Source: JACVRW01 sp036407035
GTDB taxonomy: Bacteria; Actinomycetota; Thermoleophilia; Solirubrobacterales; Thermoleophilaceae
Assembly (NCBI GenBank): GCA_036407035.1
Contig: DASXAA010000246.1
Span: 1-64,000, forward strand
DNA length: 64,000 nucleotides
Direction of reading: 5' to 3'
Shown here: positions 9,662-17,353 of the stretch, piece after piece
How positions within the stretch are numbered: position 1 is the first letter of the stretch
Layout of the letters: each line of letters starts with the position of its first letter
Translations under genes and position numbers: made by a program
The notes under the pieces: generated by a model
The model's database searches: none
What the model saw: the letters and a program-made list of their open reading frames with translations, nothing else
Told to the model about the DNA's origin: nothing

Positions 9662-10383
9662 TCCACCACCAGCGTCTGGCCCGTCACCCTGCGGGCGGAG
9701 TCCGACAGCAGGAAGGTCACCGCCTCGGCCACGTCCTCGGGGTCGAGCACCGTCCGCAGCGGCGAGCGATCCGCGCTCGCCTGCGCGATCGACTCCCAGT
9801 CGGGGATCGCGCGGAACAGGTCCGTCAGCACCACCCCGCCCGCCACGCAGTTGGTCCGGATCCCCTGGGGGCCGAGCTCCACGGCGAGGTAGCGCACGAG
9901 CGACTCGATCGCCGCCTTCGCCGTGCCGAACGCCGCGTAGGCGTCGTACACGCGCCGCGCGCCGAGGCTCGAGATCGCCACGATCGCGCCGCCCCCGTTC
10001 TCGCGCATCGACGCGGCCGCCCTCTGCGCGAGCACCAGCAGCGCGCGTCCGTGCGCGGCCATCGTGTAGTCCCACGTCTCGGCCGTCAGGTCGTCGAGCG
10101 TCCCGAAGGTGCCGTTCGCCGCGTTGCACACGAGGTAGCGCAGCGTGCCCAGCTCGCCGACCGCCTCGTCGGCCACCCGCTGCATGTCCTCGGCCGAGCC
10201 CGCGTCGCCCTGGAGGATCACCGCCCGCCGCCCGAGGCCGCGGATCTCGCCGGCGGTCTCCTCGGCGGCGTCGCGGTTCTCGATGTAGCTGAGCGCCACG
10301 TCGGCGCCGCGCGACGCCAGCGAGATCGCGCATGCGCGGCCGATCCCGCGCGAGCCGCCGGTTACGAGCGCGTTTCCGTTCAC
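9637..10383 (-). CDS. FabL-like short-chain dehydrogenase/reductase (enoyl-ACP reductase III family)
   Basis: NAD(P)-dependent reductase, 248 residues. The cofactor loop is TGGSRGIGRA. The catalytic block reads YAAFGTAKAAIESL: the usual YxxxK tyrosine is Phe, but a Tyr stands seven residues before the Lys, giving the Y-x6-K spacing known from FabI and FabL enoyl reductases. The following RYLAVELGPQGI and C-terminal VTGQTLVVDAG also match FabL. It may reduce an enoyl thioester in fatty-acid or catabolic metabolism. The GTG start overlaps the stop of the upstream decarboxylase-like gene (GTGA), so the two are coupled. Confidence 0.85.
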   Translation of the reverse strand: MNGNALVTGGSRGIGRACAISLASRGADVALSYIENRDAAEETAGEIRGLGRRAVILQGDAGSAEDMQRVADEAVGELGTLRYLVCNAANGTFGTLDDLTAETWDYTMAAHGRALLVLAQRAAASMRENGGGAIVAISSLGARRVYDAYAAFGTAKAAIESLVRYLAVELGPQGIRTNCVAGGVVLTDLFRAIPDWESIAQASADRSPLRTVLDPEDVAEAVTFLLSDSARRVTGQTLVVDAGFTLPG

Positions 10384-11204
10384 GTCGTGGCGGCGCCGGC
10401 CAGCGTTCCGTTCCACACGACGCCCTCGGCCAGGTAGTCCTTCACGACCTTGCCGTGGGTGAGGTCGAAGTCGAAGACGCCGAACCAGCCCTGCAGCACC
10501 TTCGTCGGCGCGAGCAGGTGCCACGGGTCGACGGCCGAGCGCGCGTCCATCGACACCGAGGCGCGCCCCGTGAACAGCATCGGCGTGCCGTCCGCGCTCC
10601 TGTGCAGCGGCGCCTCCACGTCGAGGCGGACCAGCTCCGCCACAGAGGGCGGCCGGCCCGCCTCGGCGCTCGGGATCAGGCGGGTGGACAGCACGGGCAC
10701 GTCCTCGAGCTCGGCCGGGTCGAACGTCTGCTCGCAGACGATCGACATCGTCATGATGCGCTGCCCGCGCGGGCGGTCGACCGTGAACAGCATCTGCTCG
10801 CCGAACGGCAGGCCGCCCGTCCCGCCCGAGTGGCGCTCCATCACGGCCAGCTTCTTCGCGTAGCCCCAGATCTCCCTGCCGGCGACCAGCGGGATCTCGT
10901 TGTCCGTGAAGATGAACGGCTGGTACAGGTAGGTCTGGCCGTCGAGGTTGGCCCTGATCATCACGTACGCCTCGTTGTACGGCCCGAACGACGAGAACGG
11001 GATCCAGCGCCCCCAGGCGATGCACGTGGGCACCTCGTCGGCCGGCTCGAGGCCGGGCGGCAGCAGCGCCTCCACGCCGGCGGGGTCGGCCTCGTACGAG
11101 ATGAAGATGTCCTCCACCCCCCGGTAGAGGTACGGCGGCGGCCCGTACGCCACGCCGGGTCCGATTGGGAGCGAGAACGACGTCGACAGGTCTGCGTTGT
11201 CCAC
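10380..11204 (-). CDS. Acetoacetate decarboxylase-like protein (copy 1)
   Basis: Acetoacetate-decarboxylase superfamily protein, 274 residues. The lysine pair expected at the Schiff-base site is present in IWGYAKKLAVME; upstream are the typical LPPGLEPADE and the YLYQPFIFTDNE stretch. Members decarboxylate beta-keto acids or perform related hydrolase or aldolase chemistry, so acetoacetate is only the default guess. The start is GTG 11204, supported by AGGAGG 5 bases before it; the frame extends farther upstream but without a ribosome site. It is followed by the FabL-like SDR with a 4-base overlap. A paralogue is at 39052-39843. Confidence 0.82.
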   Translation of the reverse strand: MDNADLSTSFSLPIGPGVAYGPPPYLYRGVEDIFISYEADPAGVEALLPPGLEPADEVPTCIAWGRWIPFSSFGPYNEAYVMIRANLDGQTYLYQPFIFTDNEIPLVAGREIWGYAKKLAVMERHSGGTGGLPFGEQMLFTVDRPRGQRIMTMSIVCEQTFDPAELEDVPVLSTRLIPSAEAGRPPSVAELVRLDVEAPLHRSADGTPMLFTGRASVSMDARSAVDPWHLLAPTKVLQGWFGVFDFDLTHGKVVKDYLAEGVVWNGTLAGAATT

Positions 11205-11277
11205 CTGGCCCTCCTGCGGTCGGTGCAGGAAGCGTTGCGAGCGCGCGCGCCGGCCACAACCGCGCCCGCCGCGCCGC

Positions 11278-11294
11278 ATTGGGGAAACGCCAAG
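11278..11294 (+). promoter_or_regulatory. Recurrent palindromic motif, site A
   Basis: ATTGGGGAAACGCCAAG, with TTGG and CCAA arms, lies between the GNAT stop and the decarboxylase-like gene, about 75-90 bases before that gene's start. It resembles sites at 24935, 31050, 45906, 54136 and 63632, all in short gaps upstream of a transcription unit. Confidence 0.4.
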
Positions 11295-11297
11295 TGC

Positions 11298-11786
11298 CTA
11301 GCCGCGCCCCGCCAGGTCGAGCGCGAGCACGTTCTCCCCCGACTCCACACGCCCCGTGTCCGTGAAGCCATACCGGAGGTAGAAGCCGCGCGGCGAGCCG
11401 GGGCCGTCCGAGCAGCTCGTGTAGAGCACGTCGGCTTCGGGGCGCCCGCGGACGTAGTCCACCACCGCGTCGATCGTCGCCGCCCCGTACCCGCGGCGCT
11501 GGTAGCGCTCGTCGATCAGCAGCTTCCAGAGGAAGTAGGGGCCGACGAGGTCGTCGTCCATCGGCTGCGGGATGTTGTCGCTGATCATCGCGAAGCCGAC
11601 GAGCGCGCCGGACTCGGCGTCGCGCACCGCCCACGGCCGGGGCATCGCCCGGGGCTCCCGGTCCGCCTCCTCGAAACTCTCCTCCATCGAGCTCACGTAG
11701 CGGTCCTGGCCGGGGCCGCGGCGCAGCCCCATCACCGCCGCGCGGTCCGCGGCGGTGGCGATGTCCTCGAGCCGTACCCTCGGCAT
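11298..11786 (-). CDS. GNAT family N-acetyltransferase
   Basis: GCN5-related acetyltransferase, 162 residues, standard length. The acetyl-CoA binding motif A reads LLIDERYQRRGYGAATID, with the RxxGxG/A pyrophosphate loop RRGYGA. The late block GFYLRYGFTDTG is the usual motif B. The substrate is unknown; the ADHs, kinases and carboxylases upstream give no clear clue. Two bases separate it from the gamma-subunit gene, so it is the last gene of the eleven-gene operon. Confidence 0.88.
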   Translation of the reverse strand: MPRVRLEDIATAADRAAVMGLRRGPGQDRYVSSMEESFEEADREPRAMPRPWAVRDAESGALVGFAMISDNIPQPMDDDLVGPYFLWKLLIDERYQRRGYGAATIDAVVDYVRGRPEADVLYTSCSDGPGSPRGFYLRYGFTDTGRVESGENVLALDLAGRG

Positions 11787-11788
11787 CC

Positions 11789-12286
11789 TCAGTCCAGCGG
11801 CCGCCCCAGCCACTCGCGGTAGAAGCCCTCGAGGTCGGGCTGGAACGCGTGCACGATCGGGTAGCCGGGCGGCACCGCCTCCACGTCCAGCAGCGTCAGG
11901 CTCTTCGGGCAGTAGTACTCGCGCAGCGTCATCCATCTCGGGTCGGCGCCCATCATCCGCGGGTACACCTCGTCCATCAGCTCGTCGCTGTCGCGCTCGA
12001 AGATGAGCGCGTTCAGCTTCCAGTTGCGGCGGTAGTCGCCGAAGTCGAAGCCCGCCAGCGACTTGGTCACCCTCTCGCCGTCGGCCCGCTCGACGATGAA
12101 CAGGTTGTCGGACAGCGGCAGCAGGATGCGGTCGTCCCACGGGACCCGCTCCTGCAGGATCGCGATGTACGTGTCGAACCGGTCCGGGTCCTTGAACGAG
12201 CTCATCATCCGCTTCAGGTCGCGCCACGGGAGCGCGCCGTCCACGAGCTGCTCTACGACCTCGCGCGGGTAGCTCGGCTGCTTCAT
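11789..12286 (-). CDS. acxC: Acetone carboxylase gamma-subunit-like protein
   Basis: Small subunit of an acetone-carboxylase-type enzyme, 165 residues, close to the 168 of characterised AcxC. The conserved middle reads ADGERVTKSLAGFDFGDYRRNWK in pieces, and the end carries REYYCPKSLTLLDVEAVPPG; family members bind zinc through such Cys/His/Asp positions, though only one Cys is obvious here. The ATG is preceded by AAGGAGG and overlaps the alpha-subunit stop (ATGA). The order beta-alpha-gamma is that of known acxABC operons. Whether acetone or another ketone is the substrate is not decided. Confidence 0.85.
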   Translation of the reverse strand: MKQPSYPREVVEQLVDGALPWRDLKRMMSSFKDPDRFDTYIAILQERVPWDDRILLPLSDNLFIVERADGERVTKSLAGFDFGDYRRNWKLNALIFERDSDELMDEVYPRMMGADPRWMTLREYYCPKSLTLLDVEAVPPGYPIVHAFQPDLEGFYREWLGRPLD

Positions 12287-14502
12287 CGCTCGCCTCCTTC
12301 GAAGCTGAAGTCCTCCGGCAGGTCCCAGAACTCCCGGAACTCGCCGGCCCACTTCTCGGACAGCTCCATCGACTCCGTGTACATGTCGGTCACCGGGTAG
12401 ATGAAGTCCTTCGCGAGCACCCGCTCGCGCGTCTTCTCCATCCACTCGGAGACCGGGATCGCCCGCTCGGCCCGCTGCTTCCGCAGCTCGTCGCGCCTGC
12501 GCGCCGTGGCGTCCGCGTCGGCGACCACGCCGTCGCCGTCCTCGCTCGTCACCACGCCGTACACGCGCTCCGCGAACCGCGGCAGCAGGTGGCCCTCGTT
12601 CAGGTCCGCGGCCACCGCCGACGGCTCGCGCTCGAGCGCGTCGCCGCACCCGTGCCCGCCGCGCAGAAGGCTGACGTAGATGTCGTACTCGCCCACCGGC
12701 GTCGGCAGGTGCACGCAGCGGTTGTCCATCACCACGCGCCCGTCCACCAGCTTCAGGAGCTCGGAGTCCTCCGGGTCGCGGTCGGCGTGCGGGATCGGCT
12801 TGCCCTCGGCGATCAGCTGCTTGAGGTTGTTGTCCTCCACGTTCAGCCGGTAGCCGGTGCAGCTCGGGTAGCCGCCGAACAGCCCCGTGCCGTGGAAGAC
12901 GTGGCCCTCGCCGAGGTTGTAGACGACCTGGTCGTCGGTCTTCCAGACGAACCGCAGCACCTCCCAGCCTGCGCCGCCGCGGTGCTTGCCGGCGCCCGCC
13001 GTGTTCGGCCGGATCCGGCGCGACAGGTAGAGCAGCGGCTCGAGGATCTCCCACGCCTCCACGTCGCCCATGTCGCCCTCGGGGTTCCACATCGCAGCGC
13101 ACGCCGCCTCGCCGTCCTTGACGAACCCCGCGCTCGTGCCGACGCACGAGTGCTCGAAGTTCGTCCAGGCGCCCGGCCGGCCGTAGTGGTCGGTGCCGCC
13201 GCCCTGGCTCATGTTCCAGGTGCCGGGGTAGCCGGCGATCACCTCCTCCAGGTAGCCGCGCGCCGTGTACGCCTGTCCCAGGCAGCGGAAGAGGCCGACG
13301 AACGACGGGATCAGGAACACCCACGAGATCGTCGTCGACACGCTCGGGTTGTCCGGGTTCGTCCACGACCCGTACGGCAGGTGCAGCTTGGTGGCGAAGT
13401 AGGCGCCGTCGTTGACCTTGTCGTTCGGCACGAGCGTCTGGGTCAGCTGCACCCATAGCGCGCCCTGCATCGCGCTCGGCGGCGCGTTGAACGAGTGCAT
13501 CCCCCACTTCGACGCGCCCTCGAACGACACCTCGAACTCGCCGTCGAGCCCGACCGTGACCTCCATCGGCGCGTGCATGAGGATGTCCTTCGCCGCCTCG
13601 GGCGGCAGCTGCGTCTCACCCTCGAACGGCACGTCGGTGAACTGCGGCGAGCGGTACACGCCCGGCACGGTCATCTCCTTCACGCGCGTCTCGAACGAGC
13701 GCCTACCCTCCTCGATCACCTCGCGCATGAAGCGCTTGTAGGTGTCCACGCCCTCCTGCTCGATCACGCGGTGCACCGCGTCGCGGATCATCTGGCAGCC
13801 GGTGATGCGCGTCTTCTCGTCGAGGCGCCAGTACCACGGCATCCGCACCGCGGTCTCCGAGCGCAGCTCGTAGTCGCGGAAGACCGTGTCGTTGGCGCCG
13901 ATCTTCTGGCACGAGAGGATCCAGCCGTCCTCGAAGCGGTTGACCGGCCCGATCGGCATGCCCGACGGCTTGCCGGCGCCCACGTCGAGCACGTGGGTCA
14001 CGCCCGCGGCCCAGCCGATCAGCTCGTCCTCCCAGAAGATCGGGAGGATGTTCTGCACGTCGGCGTTGTGCACGTCGCCGACGAAGGCGTCGTTGTTGCA
14101 GAAGATGTCGCCCTGGGCGAGGCCGGGGTTCTCCTCGTAGCCCTGCCGGATCATCCACTTGATGGCGTCCGACATCGTGTGGACGTGCACCATGATCCCG
14201 GTGGAGAGCGTGATCGAGTCGCCCTCGGGCGTGTAGAGCGCGAAGCACAGCTCGCCGATCTCCTTCACGATCGGCGACGCCGAGATGTTCAGCGCGGTCT
14301 CGCGCGCGTTCACCATCCCGCCGCGCAGGCGCGAGAAGATCTTCTCGTAGCGGATCGGGTCCTCGGCGAGCATCGACAGCCGCTCGATGCCGTGGTAGCG
14401 GCCGGTCTCCTCGAACAGCCGCTCCGACTCCTCGAGCATCTCCCTGACCGAGCGGCCGTCCCAGCCGATCGGCTTCTGCGTCCCAGTGGTGGCGATTGCC
14501 AT
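12283..14502 (-). CDS. acxB: Acetone carboxylase alpha-subunit-like protein (hydantoinase B/oxoprolinase family)
   Basis: HyuB-fold large subunit, 739 residues (characterised AcxB is about 776). Family features: an early SPIVKEIGELCFALYTPEGD in pieces, the CNNDAFVGDVHNADVQNI block with metal-ligand Asp and His, a Gly-rich WNMSQGGGTDHYGRPG, and a late GGAGWEVLRF. In acetone carboxylase this subunit holds the metal that binds bicarbonate-derived phosphate and the enolate. The ATG at 14502 has GGGAGG 7 bases before it. It is coupled to gamma by ATGA and lies 14 bases after beta. Confidence 0.87.
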   Translation of the reverse strand: MAIATTGTQKPIGWDGRSVREMLEESERLFEETGRYHGIERLSMLAEDPIRYEKIFSRLRGGMVNARETALNISASPIVKEIGELCFALYTPEGDSITLSTGIMVHVHTMSDAIKWMIRQGYEENPGLAQGDIFCNNDAFVGDVHNADVQNILPIFWEDELIGWAAGVTHVLDVGAGKPSGMPIGPVNRFEDGWILSCQKIGANDTVFRDYELRSETAVRMPWYWRLDEKTRITGCQMIRDAVHRVIEQEGVDTYKRFMREVIEEGRRSFETRVKEMTVPGVYRSPQFTDVPFEGETQLPPEAAKDILMHAPMEVTVGLDGEFEVSFEGASKWGMHSFNAPPSAMQGALWVQLTQTLVPNDKVNDGAYFATKLHLPYGSWTNPDNPSVSTTISWVFLIPSFVGLFRCLGQAYTARGYLEEVIAGYPGTWNMSQGGGTDHYGRPGAWTNFEHSCVGTSAGFVKDGEAACAAMWNPEGDMGDVEAWEILEPLLYLSRRIRPNTAGAGKHRGGAGWEVLRFVWKTDDQVVYNLGEGHVFHGTGLFGGYPSCTGYRLNVEDNNLKQLIAEGKPIPHADRDPEDSELLKLVDGRVVMDNRCVHLPTPVGEYDIYVSLLRGGHGCGDALEREPSAVAADLNEGHLLPRFAERVYGVVTSEDGDGVVADADATARRRDELRKQRAERAIPVSEWMEKTRERVLAKDFIYPVTDMYTESMELSEKWAGEFREFWDLPEDFSFEGGER

Positions 14503-14516
14503 GGTGATCCTCCCGT

Positions 14517-16709
14517 TCAGGCGCTCGCGCCGGCGGCGAGCTCGTCGAAGGTCTCGGTCGCCACCTGCTGGCGCAGGTGGAAGATGCGGTTTCCGTCGAG
14601 CCGCGCGCTCGCGCCCGGCGGGACCACGAAGGTCGTGGCCGGGTCCTCGAGCACCGCCGGGCCCTCGATCACGTTCCCGGCGGCCACGCGCTCCATCTCG
14701 TAGATGGCCGCGTCGACCCACTGCCCGTCGGCCCAGATCGCGCGCGTGCCCTTCTGCGCGCCCTCGGGTATCTCGTCGCGCTCCTCGCTCTCGGGCAGCC
14801 GCGGCTTCTCCACGTCCACCGCGCCGAGCGAGATCGCGCTCGTGAACATGAAGCCCAGCTCCGGGCTGCGGGCGGAGCGCGCGTACACCTTCGCGTACAG
14901 CTCCTCGAAGGCGTCGATCAGCGCGTCCACGTCCTCCTTCGAGCGGATCCGCTCGACCGGCGACGGCAGTTCGAGGTCGTTCAGCTGCCCGAAGTACTGC
15001 ATTCGCACGAGCGGGCGGAACGCGATCCGGTCGCGCTCCACGTCGTTGCGGGCGAACTCGCCGGCCACCTGGTCGTCGAGGCTGTCCCAGGCGGCGTTCA
15101 AGGCGCCGGCGACCATCTGCCACGCGTCGTCGCCCGTGCCCGGCAAGAGCGGCACGTCCACGGTGCGGTCGTAGCGGTACTCGAAGTCCGCGCAGGCGCA
15201 GCCGAAGGCGGAGAACCCGGCCGCCCACGCCGGCACCAGCACATCCTCGAAGTTGAGCCCGCGCGTGTAGCCGGCCGCGTGCAGCGGCCCGCCGCCGCCG
15301 TACGACATGAGCGTGTAGTTGAGCGGCGAGTAGCCCTTGCCGAGCACCTGTCCGAGCACCGTGTTCTGGAGGTGGTCCTCGAACAGCTCGACCACGCCGG
15401 CTGCCGCCTCCTCCACGCTCAGCCCGAGCGGCGAGGCGATCTGCTCGCCGATCACGCTCCGCGCGAGGTCCACGTCGAGCGTGATCTCGCCGCCCAGGAA
15501 GTACTCCGGGTTGATGTAGCCGAGCACCAGGTCGCAGTCGGTGATCGTCGGCGTGTCGAGCCCGGCCTCGGGCCACGAGACGCCGATCTGCGAGCCGGCC
15601 GAGTCCGGGCCGATCTCGATCCGCCCCGACGACGGGTTGATGCGCACGAAGCTGCCGGTGCCGGCGCCGACCGAGTCGATCTGCACCAGCGGGATGTTGA
15701 GGAGGAAGCGCCCGACGTCCGGGATGTTGCGGATGTGGTGCTGCCCCTCGGTGATCAGCGCGAGGTCGAAGCTCGTGCCGCCGATGTCCGTGCACACGAC
15801 GTTGTCGGTGCCGAGCCGCTCCGCGAGATAGCCGGCGCCGATCACGCCGCCGATCGGCCCCGAGATCAGCGTCTTGGCGAGCTCGCGCGCGTCGACCGAG
15901 ATCGTGCCGCCGTGGCTCGCCATGATCCGGAGGTCGAACTTCGCTCCCTGGTCGCGGCAGGCGCGGCGCACGCGCTGGAGGTGCTCGCGCGAGGGCTCGG
16001 CCGCGTAGGCCTCCACCAGCAGCGTGTTGAGCCGCGGGAAGTCGGGTCGCAGCGGGTAGCGGTCCGAGGCGCGGTACACCGGCACCTCGCGGCCCGCGGC
16101 GGCCATCTCCTCGCGCACGATCTCTTCGACGCGCTCCTCGTGCGACGGGTTGCGGTAGCTGAAGACGAAGTTGATGCAGATCGCCTCCACGCCCTCCTCG
16201 AGCAGCTCCCGCGCGGCGGTGCGCGCCTCGTCCTCGTACAGCGGGATCGCCACGTCGCCGAACACGTCCACGCGCTCGGTGGCGCCCTTCATCCACCTGC
16301 GCGGCACGAGCGGCTCGTTGTGGCGGTGCGTGACCACGTGCACGCGGTCCGAGTACGAGTAGCCGAGATATGTCTGGATGCCGCGCTCGAGGCGCAGGTA
16401 GTCCTCCATGCCCGCCGTGACGATGCAGCCCACGCGCAGGCCCTTGCGCTCGAGCAGGCGGTTGATCATCGCGGTGCCGGAGTAGATGCCGGACACGAGC
16501 TGGGGCACCGTGTCGGGCACGCCCAGCTCCCAATAGCCGCAGGCGTCCTCAAGCGAGGCGACGAAGCCCTCGGACTCGTCGTGCGGCGTCGTCTGGGCCT
16601 TGCCGACTACGAAGTCGCCCTGGGAGTCGATGACGATCGTGTCGGTCATCGTCCCGCCGGCGTCGATGGCGAGGATGCGCGGGTCACGCGACCCGTTGGA
16701 TGCGTTCAC
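14517..16709 (-). CDS. acxA: Acetone carboxylase beta-subunit-like protein (hydantoinase A family)
   Basis: ATP-binding HyuA/ASKHA-fold subunit, 730 residues (AcxA about 717). The N-terminal phosphate-1 loop reads AIDAGGTMTDT, a second phosphate loop TDIGGTSFDLAL lies mid-protein, and the adenosine-side YGGGGPLHAAG follows. In acetone carboxylase the beta subunit uses ATP to make phosphoenol-acetone and carboxyphosphate, releasing AMP and phosphate. The GTG start overlaps the nitroreductase stop (TAGTG) and has GGGAGG upstream. Distinguishing acetone from other ketone or hydantoin-type substrates needs more than sequence; the gamma subunit next door favours acetone-carboxylase type. Confidence 0.86.
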   Translation of the reverse strand: MNASNGSRDPRILAIDAGGTMTDTIVIDSQGDFVVGKAQTTPHDESEGFVASLEDACGYWELGVPDTVPQLVSGIYSGTAMINRLLERKGLRVGCIVTAGMEDYLRLERGIQTYLGYSYSDRVHVVTHRHNEPLVPRRWMKGATERVDVFGDVAIPLYEDEARTAARELLEEGVEAICINFVFSYRNPSHEERVEEIVREEMAAAGREVPVYRASDRYPLRPDFPRLNTLLVEAYAAEPSREHLQRVRRACRDQGAKFDLRIMASHGGTISVDARELAKTLISGPIGGVIGAGYLAERLGTDNVVCTDIGGTSFDLALITEGQHHIRNIPDVGRFLLNIPLVQIDSVGAGTGSFVRINPSSGRIEIGPDSAGSQIGVSWPEAGLDTPTITDCDLVLGYINPEYFLGGEITLDVDLARSVIGEQIASPLGLSVEEAAAGVVELFEDHLQNTVLGQVLGKGYSPLNYTLMSYGGGGPLHAAGYTRGLNFEDVLVPAWAAGFSAFGCACADFEYRYDRTVDVPLLPGTGDDAWQMVAGALNAAWDSLDDQVAGEFARNDVERDRIAFRPLVRMQYFGQLNDLELPSPVERIRSKEDVDALIDAFEELYAKVYARSARSPELGFMFTSAISLGAVDVEKPRLPESEERDEIPEGAQKGTRAIWADGQWVDAAIYEMERVAAGNVIEGPAVLEDPATTFVVPPGASARLDGNRIFHLRQQVATETFDELAAGASA

Positions 16710-17353
16710 TACCAGACCTCCCAGTGGATGACCTCGTCGGGATCCGGCCGCTGGGCCGGCTTGAAGGTTGCGCCGATCGTGAAGGCGACCGGCGTGATCG
16801 CGCAGATCGTCACGCGCTCGTGCGGCACGCCCACGATCTCCGCCGTCCTCCGCTCGTCCGCGAGCGATACGGAGGTCCAGCAGGTTCCGAGCCCGCGCAG
16901 GCGGGCGGCGAGCATGAACGACCACATGCCCGGGTGCACGCTGGCGGCGAGGTTGATCGCGCGGAAGGTGGGCTTGCCGTCCACGCGGCCGTGCGTGCAC
17001 GCCAGCACGATCGCCGGCGCGCGGTGGAAGTTCTCCGCCAGGTGCTCGGCCGAGGCGGCGGTGCGCTGCTGCTGCTCGTTCAGGTCTGCGTCGCCCTTGT
17101 CGACCTTGCCGATGTAGCCGTTCGACTCGCGGTAGAGGGCGAACGCGTCGCGGTAGGCGTCGCCGAGCGCGCTGCGGCGCTCCTCCTCGGTGACGATCAC
17201 GAACTGGAGCGGCCAGCGGTTCGAGCCCGACGGCGCCTGCAGCGCGACCGCCACGCACTCCCGCAGCAGCTCGCGCGGCACCGGGCGCGAGAAGTCGAGC
17301 CGCTTGCGCACGGCGCGGGTGGTGGTCAGGAGCTCCTCGGCGCCGAGCGTCAT
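16709..17353 (-). CDS. Nitroreductase family FMN oxidoreductase
   Basis: Flavin-dependent nitroreductase-fold protein, 214 residues. The N-terminal TTRAVRKRLDFSRPVP carries the FMN-phosphate-binding Arg pair; QAPSGSNRWPLQFVIV is the usual second flavin loop; LRGLGTCWTSVSL and GVPHERVTICAITPV complete the family pattern. It could reduce an unsaturated or quinone-like intermediate, or be a dehydrogenase, since the family is diverse. It overlaps genes on both sides (ATGA with the carboxyltransferase, TAGTG with the beta subunit), so it is a true operon member. Confidence 0.88.
   Translation of the reverse strand: MTLGAEELLTTTRAVRKRLDFSRPVPRELLRECVAVALQAPSGSNRWPLQFVIVTEEERRSALGDAYRDAFALYRESNGYIGKVDKGDADLNEQQQRTAASAEHLAENFHRAPAIVLACTHGRVDGKPTFRAINLAASVHPGMWSFMLAARLRGLGTCWTSVSLADERRTAEIVGVPHERVTICAITPVAFTIGATFKPAQRPDPDEVIHWEVW

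Noticed and set aside
9620..10333. Upstream extension of the LuxR frame to 1143 residues
   Set aside because: The extra part runs through the SDR gene in another frame and has no LuxR homology; the ATPase entry motif begins near 9560, so GTG 9619 is adequate.
14577..17117. Long plus-strand open frame of 846 codons opposite the acetone-carboxylase-like genes
   Set aside because: It is antisense to a gene with clear homology, is rich in Arg/His/Val/Ala as expected from GC-driven mirror frames, and has no start signal.
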